Source: a candidate division BRC1 bacterium HGW-BRC1-1
Lineage (GTDB): Bacteria > Sumerlaeota > Sumerlaeia > Sumerlaeales > Sumerlaeaceae
Direction: 5' to 3'
DNA length: 64,000 bases
Assembly (NCBI GenBank): GCA_002842095.1
Contig: PHCB01000008.1
Coordinates: 124,001 to 188,000 of the forward strand
The notes below the pieces were generated by a model. The model made no database searches, had not been told where the DNA came from, and saw only the letters and a program-made list of their open reading frames with translations. A program made the translations under genes and the position numbers. Numbering within the stretch: the stretch's first letter is position 1; every line of letters begins with the position of its first letter. Below, piece after piece: positions 43,979 to 52,958 of the stretch.

Positions 43979-44899
43979 TCAGGTCGTGTTGCCCATGGAG
44001 ATCATTTTCTCCATCCAGTCGTAGGTTTCTTCCCGTACTTTATCAGGAAAGTCGTGTCCTTCCTGATGGATCAGGAGTCTGAGGGATTCTTCTGGTGTCG
44101 TGCCCGACGAGATCCGCCCTGCTTCGATGACGCGATGACTATGCTCCCCATCGGCGTCGCCCCCACCAATAACCATAAGGGCTCTGGGGGCGGTCAAGGC
44201 AATGAGTTCATCGTGGTCGCGGTCCGAAAGGCTATCTTGGCGAGCGCCCCAGTACCAGGGGGCGTCCCAGTTCGACAGCGTCAGTCCGACGCCTCCCTCG
44301 CTGGCTACAGCGGCGCGAACCCTTGGGTCCAGGGCGGATAGATACAATGCTTCTTTGGCACCGAGCGAGTGTCCGATACAGGCGATTTTGGTGGGATCGA
44401 CATCGGCTCGAGATTCGAGGAAGTCCACTGCTCGCATGCCATCCCAAAGCATTTTGCCCATGCCGGTAAGGCGAGGGTGGCGTCGGGACAATTCAGCCAC
44501 GGCATCATTCCAGCTCAGACCCTGATAGCCGTAAATGAAGTTGCGCGGGCAGATGACAAACCAGCCGCGGCGAACGAGTTCCAACCCGATGTGGCGGGAT
44601 GGTTTGTCTGCCAGACCCACCGGTTGTTTTATATGGTTGTCAGTTGTGGCGTGGAAAACCACAGCAGCGGGGAGTCCTGTGGCAGGTGGAGGTCCCGACG
44701 GTTCGAGAAGATAGGCGTCGGTGCGGCTTTCATCTTCAGTGATATAGGAAAGATGTGTGCGATGATGGTCGGCCAGAATCTCGTGACTGAGAACGCGGGT
44801 CTCAAAACTTTTTGGACAACGAAGATCGAGCCCCAGTAAAGTCAGCCAATCGGAGCGGTGAGGGTCGCAAACATTGAAAGTGGAAGAAGGTTTCGTCAT
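43979..44899 (-). CDS. Alpha/beta hydrolase, dienelactone hydrolase-like
   Basis: The 306-aa protein has no signal peptide and so is cytoplasmic. The nucleophile elbow is CIGHSLGAKEALY, preceded by DFLESRADVDPTKIA and followed by VGLTLSNWDAPWYWGARQ. The acid residue is probably Asp in MVIGGGDADGEHS, and the base is His in LLIHQEGHDFPDKV. An N-terminal VVFHATTDNHIKQPVG forms the oxyanion side. Family members include dienelactone hydrolases and acyl or glycan esterases, so this may act on the products of the neighbouring secreted esterase. It lies 67 bp upstream of that gene. Confidence 0.85.
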   Translation of the reverse strand: MTKPSSTFNVCDPHRSDWLTLLGLDLRCPKSFETRVLSHEILADHHRTHLSYITEDESRTDAYLLEPSGPPPATGLPAAVVFHATTDNHIKQPVGLADKPSRHIGLELVRRGWFVICPRNFIYGYQGLSWNDAVAELSRRHPRLTGMGKMLWDGMRAVDFLESRADVDPTKIACIGHSLGAKEALYLSALDPRVRAAVASEGGVGLTLSNWDAPWYWGARQDSLSDRDHDELIALTAPRALMVIGGGDADGEHSHRVIEAGRISSGTTPEESLRLLIHQEGHDFPDKVREETYDWMEKMISMGNTT

Positions 44900-44980
44900 G
44901 GGCGGATGATCAGCTATACCATAAATAAAAATGAGGATGTGCCGTGAGACGCATCCGTTTAATCGGTGGCCCGTTTTTTC

Positions 44981-45625
44981 TCAGGGACCAAACCGAATGA
45001 TATTTCCCCAAGAGAGAGTACCGTTGGTTGAATCGTAGGCCCATTTGTTGGGATTGTCTACTTCCGCAACGGCGGTAAACCCTGCGGGGGCGCCGGAAAC
45101 ATTGGAATGGGACCAATGCAAATCCGGACCTTGGCTCATAAGGATCCATTTTGCACTGTTAGTGTCGTAGCCCGGCCCCAGTGGTGTGTTCCACCAACCC
45201 GGGGTGCTCCAAGTTTGGACTTCCACATAAGCCTGGGTCCAGTACCAGTATTCGAAGGTGGTATTAAATCCCGCTCCGTGGTAAGGGTCGTCGGCCATCT
45301 TCTTGCCGCCAAAGGGGTCTTTGGGGAGACTTGTTAAATATGATAATGGCGTGGTCATTCCGGAGAGGAAAACGCTGCCGATGTAGCCTCCTGTTGGAAG
45401 AGCGAAACCAGGATTCGGAGCGCGTGAGGGCCACGGGTATTTCGAATGATCGACCGCATAAGACTCGATCGCAACCGCCACTGATCGCATGTCTGCACGG
45501 GTGCGTGACACTTTCGACCGCGTCTGAGCTTCAAGGAAGTTAGGAACCGCGATGGCAGCAAGAATCGCGATGATCGCGACAACGATGAGCAACTCGATAA
45601 GTGTGAAGGCAAAATGTTTCTTCAT
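44981..45625 (-). CDS. Type II secretion/pilin-like pseudopilin
   Basis: The 214-aa protein opens with a class III prepilin signal, MKKHFAFTLIELLIVVAIIAILAAIAVP, with cleavage expected after the Ala before Phe7 and a methylated N-terminal Phe. The mature helix continues NFLEAQTRSKVSRTRADMRSVAVAIESYAVDHSKYPWPS, and the rest is a C-terminal beta domain rich in Trp/Tyr/Gly (TTFEYWYWTQAYVEV, WILMSQGPDLHWS). This resembles GspG-type pseudopilins found in large numbers in Planctomycetota-like and Sumerlaeota-like genomes. No other secretion gene is nearby. A strong extended -10 promoter and an AAGGAG site precede it. Confidence 0.9.
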   Translation of the reverse strand: MKKHFAFTLIELLIVVAIIAILAAIAVPNFLEAQTRSKVSRTRADMRSVAVAIESYAVDHSKYPWPSRAPNPGFALPTGGYIGSVFLSGMTTPLSYLTSLPKDPFGGKKMADDPYHGAGFNTTFEYWYWTQAYVEVQTWSTPGWWNTPLGPGYDTNSAKWILMSQGPDLHWSHSNVSGAPAGFTAVAEVDNPNKWAYDSTNGTLSWGNIIRFGP

Positions 45626-45657
45626 GCCGCTTAACTCCTTATAAATTATGGAAATAA

Positions 45658-45666
45658 ATTATATCA
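45658..45666 (-). promoter_or_regulatory. Extended -10 promoter of the pseudopilin gene
   Basis: The reverse strand reads TGATATAAT, a perfect TATAAT with the TGn extension. No good -35 box is present at 16-18 bp, as usual for extended -10 promoters. Transcription would start about 25 nt before the ATG, and the short leader includes AAGGAG. Confidence 0.6.
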
Positions 45667-45833
45667 GAGATCAGGCTGAAAAATGGGAGTATTTTCGAGA
45701 TGGTGCAAGGAATTTCGAATCAAGTAGAAATCGTGCCGATGATCTAAAACGGAGGAGAAGTATCGGTTCTGTCCGATCGACCGGAAGGGACCTAACGCTT
45801 GAACTGAGTCAGCATTTTTTCAGGCGGTTGAAG

Positions 45834-46985
45834 CTAAGAGGAGGTTGCTGCCGTAGGCACAGCAATACTTACCATCGAGCCGGTCGGACTGGTGGGGCCG
45901 AGGGCGAGGCGCGTTATGGCGGCTCCGAGCCTTCGCTTGAAATTTTCGCGGTCGAAGATTTCGGCATGTTCGCGAAGGGTCTCGCAGGGAAATTCGTCGG
46001 GATTAAAGCATTCTATGGCTTCGATTAAACTCTCTGGAGTTTGCTTGGAGAAGAATATCCCCGTCTCCTGATCAACCACGGTTTCCAGCGCTCCGCCTCC
46101 CTCAAAGGCGATGACAGGGCATCCAGCGGCGGCGGCTTCCAGAGGCACAATACCGAAGTCCTCATCGGAGGGGAAGATAACCGCGCGGGCCGTGGAGTAC
46201 AAGCCAATCAGCTCTGCGTCGCTGACCCATCCAAGAAACTCCACGTTGGGCGGGGCACCGGCCTTTAGCTTGTCGGCCAGAGACCCGCTGCCGGCGATTT
46301 TCAGGGGGAGCCCCAGTTTGCGGAAAGCCTCAACGGCGACGTCCACGCGTTTATAGGGTTCCAGTGCCGATACCACGAGAAAGAATTCTCGGGGATCGCG
46401 TTCGGCGGAAGCGAAGGGCTGATAATCCACCGGAGCCGGGATGACCTGGGCCTCGCGCAGATAATGTTCGCGGATGCGCCCCCGGACAAAGTGGGAACTG
46501 GTGAGGAAATGTGTGACCCGGTTTGCGCTGCTCACGTCCCATTCTTGCAACGCTTTGCGAAGATGAGGCAGGAGACGCGCGACGAGGCCGCGTTTTTCTC
46601 CGAAGTAATCGTCGTATTTTTCCCAGATGTAGCGCATGGGTGTGAAACAATAACAGATGTGGGGGGTGTCAGCCGGGGTGGCGATGATCCCTTTGGCAAC
46701 GCAGTGACTTGTTGAGATAATCAGGTCATACCCTTTTATGGGCAGGGACTCTGCCATCTTGGGGAGAAAGGGGAGCATGTAGCGATAGCGCTTACGAAGC
46801 GCAGTAAAGTGGCGGGGGAGGGGGTGCTCAATAACGCGCATGGCGCGGATAAGAGGGGAAACTTTCTCTGACTCATAAAAGAGCGTGTGTACGTCTGCGT
46901 CGGGATAAAGCTCGCACAGAACCTCGAATACCTTCTCGCCCCCTCGCATGCCATTGAGCCAATCGTGAACGAGTGCTACGCGCAC
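45834..46985 (-). CDS. Glycosyltransferase, GT4 family (WbaZ-like)
   Basis: This 383-aa GT-B glycosyltransferase starts at GTG 46985 with AAAGGA seven bases upstream. N-terminal VALVHDWLNGMRGGEKVFEVLCELYPDADVHTLFY and ISTSHCVAKGI, then CYCFTPMRYIWEKYDDYFG, match mannosyl- or rhamnosyl-transferases of O-antigen or exopolysaccharide synthesis. The donor domain has SALEPYKRVDVAVEAF, FLGWVSDAELIGLYSTARAVIFPSDEDFGIVPLEAAAAGCPVIA with the E-x7-E pair. The 208 bp between it and the pseudopilin hold only that gene's promoter. Confidence 0.9.
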   Translation of the reverse strand: MRVALVHDWLNGMRGGEKVFEVLCELYPDADVHTLFYESEKVSPLIRAMRVIEHPLPRHFTALRKRYRYMLPFLPKMAESLPIKGYDLIISTSHCVAKGIIATPADTPHICYCFTPMRYIWEKYDDYFGEKRGLVARLLPHLRKALQEWDVSSANRVTHFLTSSHFVRGRIREHYLREAQVIPAPVDYQPFASAERDPREFFLVVSALEPYKRVDVAVEAFRKLGLPLKIAGSGSLADKLKAGAPPNVEFLGWVSDAELIGLYSTARAVIFPSDEDFGIVPLEAAAAGCPVIAFEGGGALETVVDQETGIFFSKQTPESLIEAIECFNPDEFPCETLREHAEIFDRENFKRRLGAAITRLALGPTSPTGSMVSIAVPTAATSS

Positions 46986-47287
46986 GGTGAATTCCTTTGG
47001 GAATGTGTTATCCCGGTGAGGGGGAAACCGAAGTCAACGTTCATGGCTTGCGTGTAAGGTGAGCCTGTAAAGTTCAAGATGTTTGTTACCAGCAAATCGC
47101 TTCCGGGCAAAGAAAAGACCTCCGGCCGGTGCCGGAGGCCTTATCTTGAGGTTAGGAGGTTATGGAAACTGTCCGAAGACAGCGGCTGAGTTATCGATTT
47201 TAGGGGACCTTGCGGTCATTGTGGTTCTTGTTACGTATGAGTATGACTGTGGGGTTCCCGAAAAGGTTCCCGTTTTTTTTTATTTTT
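46986..47287. other. 302-bp intergenic stretch
   Basis: No gene is supported here. It holds a likely terminator for the VIT/vWA gene at 47109-47138. Two tandem copies of GGTTCCCG lie at 47253-47260 and 47265-47272, separated by AAAA and followed on the forward strand by T8 (47273-47280) and T7 runs. A possible -35-like TTGACT for the glycosyltransferase lies near 47030 on the reverse strand. Confidence 0.6.
47109..47138 (-). terminator. Rho-independent terminator after the VIT/vWA gene
   Basis: CCTCCGGC (47119-47126) and GCCGGAGG (47131-47138) form an 8-bp G/C stem around the loop CGGT. On the reverse strand the stem is followed by TCTTTTCTTT. It lies about 150 nt past the stop of the VIT/vWA gene and would end transcription coming from that direction. 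Confidence 0.75.
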
Positions 47288-49564
47288 TTATGGCGTTGGT
47301 TTCAGGAGGTTTTCGCTCAGGGTCGAGAGGTCGGATTCGCCTTGATCTCCAACTGTGACAACGCATTTGGGAAGTTTGATCCGGATTTTATCACCCAGCG
47401 TAAAAATTTCCTTTAAACTGTGGTTAATCCGAGCCGCAGCGAACCATGCATTGCTGAGGTACTTGATCTTAACCTCTGGAAGCACATCGGCAGGGGACTC
47501 ATCCAGGGAGGTGTCCGTCCAGACTCCATCTTTCAGGACAAAGCTATGACCTGAGATGGTTTGCAGGGATACGACAGAATCATCTTTGTCCGTCCTCATT
47601 TCGTTGACCGTTACTTCTTTCATGGATCGGAGCGCCTGCGCCGTGCGAACAGCTGACTCGCCGCTGCTGGATTGGAGTCCGGCCATGCTGCTGGCCGGGG
47701 CGGCTGCGCGGGTGGACGTTTTATAGCTGCTCCTGTAGAAAACCGAATTGTCAGACGCGGGAATTGGCTGAGCGGCGACGCGTCTCTGAGGTTCATCCTC
47801 CACCACAAGGTAACTGGTGTAAGGTGTAACGACCCCATACTTCCGCGCCAACTGAATGACCTCATCCTTTGTTTCCGACTTCTCGCCGTTTTTGCGGATT
47901 TCATCGAGAAGGAATCCGATTTTGCGGGTTCCCCATAGTTTCTCCACATGGGAGTTTTCGGGTTGGGAATCGGGGAGGGTCTTCTCGAAGGAGTATTTTA
48001 CCGGCTGGCCGCCACGCATTCCTTCAAGCATGATGGATGTGGGGCCCGCATTTTTGTAGCGGCCAAATACGGTTAGCTGCGTTCCGTAGAAGAGGTCGGG
48101 CAATTGGGCTGGGTACAGATCGTAGGTCTCTGCCGAGGGCATGGCGAGCTTCAGGTTGGTGATGGCGGGACGGTTGATCTTGTCGAAGAAGCGGGCGACG
48201 GGGAGTTCGATGTCCTGCCCGGGCTTTGTGTATTCGCTGGCGGCGCGGGTTTCGTCGGCAAGGCCGTCGAGGAGTCGCGTGTTCACATCGAACCCGACGC
48301 CGAAGGTGAAAATGCGCAGGGAAGACGTATTGAGTTGGGCGACCTTTGCGATGAGTTGATCCGGTTGGGCGATGCCAACCGTGGGCTGTCCGTCGGTGAG
48401 AAGCACAACGGTATGGATGCGCTTGGCTTCTTTGTTCCCGGAGGCGTCAAGCGCGGTTTCCAGAGCACCGCTGATATTCGTGCCGCCGGTGGCTTTGAAA
48501 GTGCCGATCATCTGGCGAGCTTCCGCGATGTTCTCAGGCGTGGCCGGAACCAGTTCCTTGCGGAAACTTTCAACGCCGGTGGAAAAGCGCACGATGTTGA
48601 ATCGTTGTTCAGGACTGAGTTGCGCGAGGCAGTAGACCAGCGCCTTGCGGGCCTGATCCATCTTCCCTTCCTCCAGCATGGACCCGCTGGTATCCACGAC
48701 GAAGGTGACATCGGATGCGGCTGACTCGGTTGTTTGGGAGTTTTCTGTGGGCGGAGAAATCATGAGAGAAAAATAACCATCGCCGGGAGGGATTCGGGTC
48801 GCGAAGATGTTGACCACGGGATCGCTGGAGGGACGCCCGTAGTAGAGAATGAAGTCACCGGTGGATGCGAGCTTGTCATCGGGCGGGGTGATCTTCGCTT
48901 TACGGGGATCGTTCGTATCGACCTTGATAGGGTGAGTAGGCGAGGAGATATTGGCCACGGCTTCATCGCTATTGATGACGATGGAAAACTTCACCGGAGA
49001 TTCGTTGTTTGCCTTGCCCTCACTTTTCGGTGCTTTAAGGGGAAGGAGGTAGCGAAAAAGGCCCTGGTCGGCTTCGAGGGGTTGGGCGAATTCAAGCTCG
49101 ATGCGTTGGGTGCCATTGGCCGGGACGGGATAGACGCGGACTTTGAAGATGTTGGAATCGACCCATTCAAGGAGGCCCGGGTCTTTGGCGCGGCGAACTA
49201 TATCCTCATAAATTGCACGGGCTTTGTCGCGTTCGATGACTTCGCCGGGTACCCGCTTGCCGTTCATCATGAGGATGAAGTCGGTAACATTGGCGCCTCG
49301 TGGTACGGGAAAGAAGAAGTCGGCTTCGAGATCACGTGGATTGGGGTTGCGGAAGTCCTGCACGATGCGGGTGAGGGCGATGTTAGCGTTGATCTCGACG
49401 CGCACTTCGACGTCTCCCAGAACAACTGGCTGGTCGGTAACCACGCGCGGGATGAGGATTCCCAAAGCATGGGATTGTGCCGAAATGGCGAGGAGCATCA
49501 GAAGAATGAGCCACTGGATGGAGATATGGCGGCGGGCCGGTGAGGCGTAATCTGAGGTTCTCAT
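47288..49564 (-). CDS. Secreted VIT and von Willebrand A domain protein
   Basis: The 758-aa product has a signal segment (WLILLMLLAISAQSHA). A VIT domain follows (residues ~30-160; VRVEINANIALTRIVQDFRNPNPRDLEADFFFPVPRGANVTDF), then a von Willebrand A domain with an intact metal-ion-dependent adhesion site, DTSGS, plus LLTDGQPTVG and FGVGFDVNTRLLDGLADETRA. The C-terminal ~200 residues are less conserved (LPDSQPENSHVEKLWGTRKIGFLLDEIRKNG). Such proteins mediate protein contacts outside the cell. ATG 49564 has AAGGAG eleven bases upstream; a longer frame to 49834 would overlap the divergent hydrolase gene. No sortase or PEP-CTERM signal is obvious. Confidence 0.9.
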   Translation of the reverse strand: MRTSDYASPARRHISIQWLILLMLLAISAQSHALGILIPRVVTDQPVVLGDVEVRVEINANIALTRIVQDFRNPNPRDLEADFFFPVPRGANVTDFILMMNGKRVPGEVIERDKARAIYEDIVRRAKDPGLLEWVDSNIFKVRVYPVPANGTQRIELEFAQPLEADQGLFRYLLPLKAPKSEGKANNESPVKFSIVINSDEAVANISSPTHPIKVDTNDPRKAKITPPDDKLASTGDFILYYGRPSSDPVVNIFATRIPPGDGYFSLMISPPTENSQTTESAASDVTFVVDTSGSMLEEGKMDQARKALVYCLAQLSPEQRFNIVRFSTGVESFRKELVPATPENIAEARQMIGTFKATGGTNISGALETALDASGNKEAKRIHTVVLLTDGQPTVGIAQPDQLIAKVAQLNTSSLRIFTFGVGFDVNTRLLDGLADETRAASEYTKPGQDIELPVARFFDKINRPAITNLKLAMPSAETYDLYPAQLPDLFYGTQLTVFGRYKNAGPTSIMLEGMRGGQPVKYSFEKTLPDSQPENSHVEKLWGTRKIGFLLDEIRKNGEKSETKDEVIQLARKYGVVTPYTSYLVVEDEPQRRVAAQPIPASDNSVFYRSSYKTSTRAAAPASSMAGLQSSSGESAVRTAQALRSMKEVTVNEMRTDKDDSVVSLQTISGHSFVLKDGVWTDTSLDESPADVLPEVKIKYLSNAWFAAARINHSLKEIFTLGDKIRIKLPKCVVTVGDQGESDLSTLSENLLKPTP

Positions 49565-49716
49565 GGGACGAACTCCTTGGTGGATGCGTTGGATACCGAT
49601 AAAACTCGCGGCGATGGGAAAAGGTTTGTTGTGGAGGAGAAATCCGGTACGAATACTTTGTTGGTTATACGGGGCGGCAGAAGTTTGTTTGCCACGAACG
49701 TTGCCACTATCACCCA

Positions 49717-50514
49717 ATGAAAGGTCTGAACTCAATGATTCTTGCGCATGATTATATTTCGAAGGCGGGCACCCAGGCCCCCACTCTGGTATTGATCCAT
49801 GCTTTCCCGTTGAACCGTAACATGTGGAAGGCACAGGCGGAATCGCTGGCGGTTGAGGCCAATTTGCTGTTGGTGGATTTGCGGGGGTTCGGGGAATCAG
49901 TCGCAGCTGATTACAATGAGTGGTCGGTGAAGATGTGGGCGGCCGATGTGCTGGAGACCATGGATCATGTGGGCGTGGTCAGTGCGGCGTTTGCCGGGTG
50001 TTCCATGGGGGGCTATGTGATTTTCGAGCTATTGCGCCAGGCACGGGAGCGAGTTTCGGGGATCGCATTGGTGGATACGCGCGGGGAGGGAGATCCCCCA
50101 CAGGCGCTGGATGGACGAAAAGCGCAGATTGACCGACTTCGCGAGGAGGGTAACGACGTACTGGTTCAGTGGGCCGTGGATAAGCTGGTGGGGGAGACCA
50201 CAAAGAAAAACCAGCCGGAGATTGTGGAGCGGGTGCGGGCCATGGCTCGGTCTACGCCGGTCGAGACCATGATCGCGGGATTGGGCGCACTTGGTGGTCG
50301 AGAGGAATCGATGGAACTACTGAAGGGTGTCGATGTTCCTGCGGTTGTGATCGTCGGTGCCGAGGATGTCGTTTCGCCGCCCGATGTGGGCGAGCTCATG
50401 AAGAACGCCATTCCCTCAGCCACGTTGGTGGTGGTCGACGGAGCTGGGCATCTCACCCCGATGGAGGCACCGGAAAAAGTTAACGCGGCGTTGCGATCGA
50501 TTCTTCGGCGTTGA
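49717..50514 (+). CDS. Alpha/beta hydrolase
   Basis: The 265-aa cytoplasmic protein has a complete alpha/beta hydrolase core: oxyanion region LVLIHAFPLNRNMW, nucleophile elbow AGCSMGGYV, acid GAEDVVSPPD and base DGAGHLTPMEAP. Relatives include 3-oxoadipate enol-lactonase and general carboxylesterases; no pathway neighbours narrow it down. ATG 49717 or ATG 49735 could be the start. It is divergent from the VIT/vWA gene, and its last 35 bp overlap the end of the convergent O-antigen-ligase-like gene. Confidence 0.85.
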   Translation: MKGLNSMILAHDYISKAGTQAPTLVLIHAFPLNRNMWKAQAESLAVEANLLLVDLRGFGESVAADYNEWSVKMWAADVLETMDHVGVVSAAFAGCSMGGYVIFELLRQARERVSGIALVDTRGEGDPPQALDGRKAQIDRLREEGNDVLVQWAVDKLVGETTKKNQPEIVERVRAMARSTPVETMIAGLGALGGREESMELLKGVDVPAVVIVGAEDVVSPPDVGELMKNAIPSATLVVVDGAGHLTPMEAPEKVNAALRSILRR

Positions 50515-52054
50515 TTTCGTTTGGTGGCGTGGACGGTTCTCTGCCAGTCAGGGATGCTGCATACAGAATCATGGTGGCCGAGATGCCCCAGACACCATAG
50601 GTCAGAATGCCCATATTGCGGCGGAGGGCGTAATTGCTGAGGCCGTAAACCTGAAGGGCGACCTCCAGCCCGACCCATGCGACCATGGCAACGCCCACAG
50701 GGTGGCGCATTTTTCGCACGCGGAACGTCTGAAGCATGAGGGCGATGATCCGGGTAATCGTGAATCCGAGAAGCAATATGGCCGCGAGGATTCCCGACTC
50801 GGCGGCCGTTTCGAGATAGGTATTATGGGCGTGGCTCAGGCCGGACATGGTGGCAAGGATGTCGCCATAGTGGCCCTGTGCGTATCGTTCGAAAGACTCA
50901 TAGCCATAACCGACGCCCGTAAAGGGATGCAGGCGCACCATTTCCATAACGTGTGGCCAGAAGGCGAGGCGCGCTCCGATGGATGTGGTGGGTCCGGGAA
51001 CATAGCTGTGTGACGAGGCAATTTGCAGAAACTGGTCCCGATGGCCGGGAGGCAGCAATAGCCACAGCGCAACGAGAACAGCAATAAAGGTGGGGATGTA
51101 GCTCCAGCGCCATCGGAGTCCGGATGCGAAGGCGAGGACCAACATGACGACGAGCCCGGCGGCAACCCCGATGGCGGCACCGCGGGTGGCCGTGAAGCCG
51201 AGCATAACCAGCGAAAGGATCGCCGTGGCGATGCAACCAAGTCGCACGGTTGCCGATCGGTTGAGTTGTGTGAGGGAAGCAAAGCAGGCAATAACACAAA
51301 AGTAAGCGGTGCGGTTATGATGTGTGAACGGGAAGAGGATGCGCCAGGGAGCTGCGGGATCTTCGAGTTCGACAATGATCCATCCGCGCCCGGCAAGAGC
51401 TTCGCGTGCATTATATCCCCCAGCGGCAGCGGACGCTACGATGAGGGTCATGCTGATGAGGACTAGAATCAGCAATGCCCCGATGGATATGAGAGTCACT
51501 CGAATCGCGCGGGGCGAGGCCTGAAGGAGAACCAGGGGCATCAGCATAAACAGAGATGCGTACAGAAAGATTTCCTCGGTAAGGGCCTCCATAGTGAGTT
51601 GTGGAAACCTGCCGGCGAAACCCGAAATCACAGTCATGCAGACCAGCGCAAACAACCAGAGAACGCCCGTGGAACGGTTTTTCCGCGAGGCTTGATCGCG
51701 ATGGAACAAGGCGAAACCAGGGGAGCTTGCGAACAAAAGTGCCGGGATGAAAATGATGACAGGCATCCCATAGTGGAGCGCGGCATTGAAGACCTGACTT
51801 GAATCCGTTTGAAGCAAAAGGCCGCCCACGACGGATAGCACGAGAAGGACTGAGCCCCAAAGAAATCGCTTCCAGCCCTCACCGGTTCGCGGCATAAATA
51901 CCAGGGCTCCTGCTGCGGTGAGCAACAGCGTCAGCCGTTGGCACTGAAGGAGGGTATGTTTGTCGCCAATGGCAAGTGCGGTCACGATGACCATCAGAGC
52001 CAGCAAGATCGCGATGGCACGGCGGGGACGAGGATTCGGTAAATGATGCAACAT
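50480..52054 (-). CDS. O-antigen ligase/polymerase family (Wzy/WaaL-type) membrane protein
   Basis: The 524-aa protein has about 12 hydrophobic segments. The periplasmic loop SIGARLAFWPHVMEMVRLHPFTGVGYGYESFERYAQGHYGD followed by GLSHAHNTYLETAAESGILAAILLLGFTITR is the PF04932 signature, with the conserved HNxYL histidine. Such enzymes ligate or polymerise glycans on lipid carriers at the periplasmic face. With the glycosyltransferases and kdtA elsewhere in the window it supports a surface glycan. The final 35 bp overlap the convergent hydrolase gene. Confidence 0.88.
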   Translation of the reverse strand: MLHHLPNPRPRRAIAILLALMVIVTALAIGDKHTLLQCQRLTLLLTAAGALVFMPRTGEGWKRFLWGSVLLVLSVVGGLLLQTDSSQVFNAALHYGMPVIIFIPALLFASSPGFALFHRDQASRKNRSTGVLWLFALVCMTVISGFAGRFPQLTMEALTEEIFLYASLFMLMPLVLLQASPRAIRVTLISIGALLILVLISMTLIVASAAAGGYNAREALAGRGWIIVELEDPAAPWRILFPFTHHNRTAYFCVIACFASLTQLNRSATVRLGCIATAILSLVMLGFTATRGAAIGVAAGLVVMLVLAFASGLRWRWSYIPTFIAVLVALWLLLPPGHRDQFLQIASSHSYVPGPTTSIGARLAFWPHVMEMVRLHPFTGVGYGYESFERYAQGHYGDILATMSGLSHAHNTYLETAAESGILAAILLLGFTITRIIALMLQTFRVRKMRHPVGVAMVAWVGLEVALQVYGLSNYALRRNMGILTYGVWGISATMILYAASLTGREPSTPPNEINAEESIATPR

Positions 52055-52150
52055 GGAAGCGATTGCATGAGCAAAGGAACTCGGGGTGGCAAGAACGGAA
52101 AATCGGGTGTGACTTGACAGCCGACCGTGCGGCCGGATTCTGTCAGGCTC

Positions 52151-52657
52151 ATGGACGAGGGAATCTTTATTGGAGTGGGCGGAAATTCCGTGGGGATGAT
52201 TGCGGTTGAGGCCGTAATCAGAAAAGCCGAGGACGCACTAAGAAGCCATCCTCAGATCCGGGGTGTGGTCAGGTCCTCCCTTTACATCACGGAACCCTGG
52301 GGCGAGGAAGATCAGCCGCCGTTTCTCAATGCAGTATTCCGTCTGCAAACGAGCTTGGAACCGCCGGACCTGTTAGTTTATTTGAAGCAACTGGAGGGCG
52401 AACTGGGGCGGGTGGAAACCTATCGCTGGGGGCCGAGGGTGATTGATCTGGATATCCTGCTTTACGGACAGCGGCAGTGGGAGGACGATCTTCTCACGAT
52501 TCCTCACAAGTATTTGTCAGAACGCCCCTTCGCCTTTGTGCCATTGCTGGAACTGGAACCAGACGCCCGCCTGCCCCAGGGGCAGCTTTTGCGGGAAATG
52601 GTGAGGCCCATTGAAGACGGAGAAATTAAGCGCGTCGCAGAGGGGTTGAGTGGGTAG
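52151..52657 (+). CDS. folK: 6-hydroxymethyl-dihydropterin pyrophosphokinase
   Basis: The ~168-aa enzyme transfers pyrophosphate from ATP to hydroxymethyl-dihydropterin in folate synthesis. Landmarks are FIGVGGNSVG, SSLYITEPWGEEDQPPFLNAVFRLQT and the conserved WGPRVIDLDILLYG. ATG 52151 (MDEGIFIGVGGN) is preferred over GTG 52127, which adds eight atypical residues. folP and folB are not adjacent. The gene is divergent from the O-antigen-ligase-like gene. Confidence 0.93.
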   Translation: MDEGIFIGVGGNSVGMIAVEAVIRKAEDALRSHPQIRGVVRSSLYITEPWGEEDQPPFLNAVFRLQTSLEPPDLLVYLKQLEGELGRVETYRWGPRVIDLDILLYGQRQWEDDLLTIPHKYLSERPFAFVPLLELEPDARLPQGQLLREMVRPIEDGEIKRVAEGLSG

Positions 52658-52680
52658 GGAGGAGGGGAAGAAACAAAAAA

Positions 52681-52758
52681 TGGGGTGGATAGTGGGGCTC
52701 GAACCCACGACCTCCAGAACCACAATCTGGCGTTCTAACCAACTGAACTATACCCACC
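52681..52758 (-). tRNA. tRNA-His (GTG)
   Basis: The reverse strand folds as a tRNA with an 8-bp acceptor stem: GGTGGGTA pairs with TATCCACC, including the extra G-1:C73 pair that marks tRNA-His. The anticodon stem CCAGA/TCTGG holds loop TTGTGGT with anticodon GTG, reading CAC/CAT. The T arm contains GGTTCGAGCC. The terminal CCA is encoded at 52681-52683. Confidence 0.95.
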
Positions 52759-52958
52759 ATGCGAATCATTGACGTGTACAGAGCGGCGGCAGGCACTATT
52801 CGTGATTAGTGTCGCCTTTTGTATGCGGGAAGCATTTGAGTTTCTGGCCGTTGTTTGCACGCAAAAGCGGGTGGTGGTAAAAATGGATCGGGGGATGTAG
52901 TGAAAGGGAAGGGGATGGGACGTTGCTGATGGATTCTGGATTGATGGAAGGTTTGCGG

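Noticed and set aside
45648..46028. A 126-codon forward-strand frame
   Set aside because: It starts in the pseudopilin promoter and ends inside the opposite-strand glycosyltransferase gene, with no known domain.
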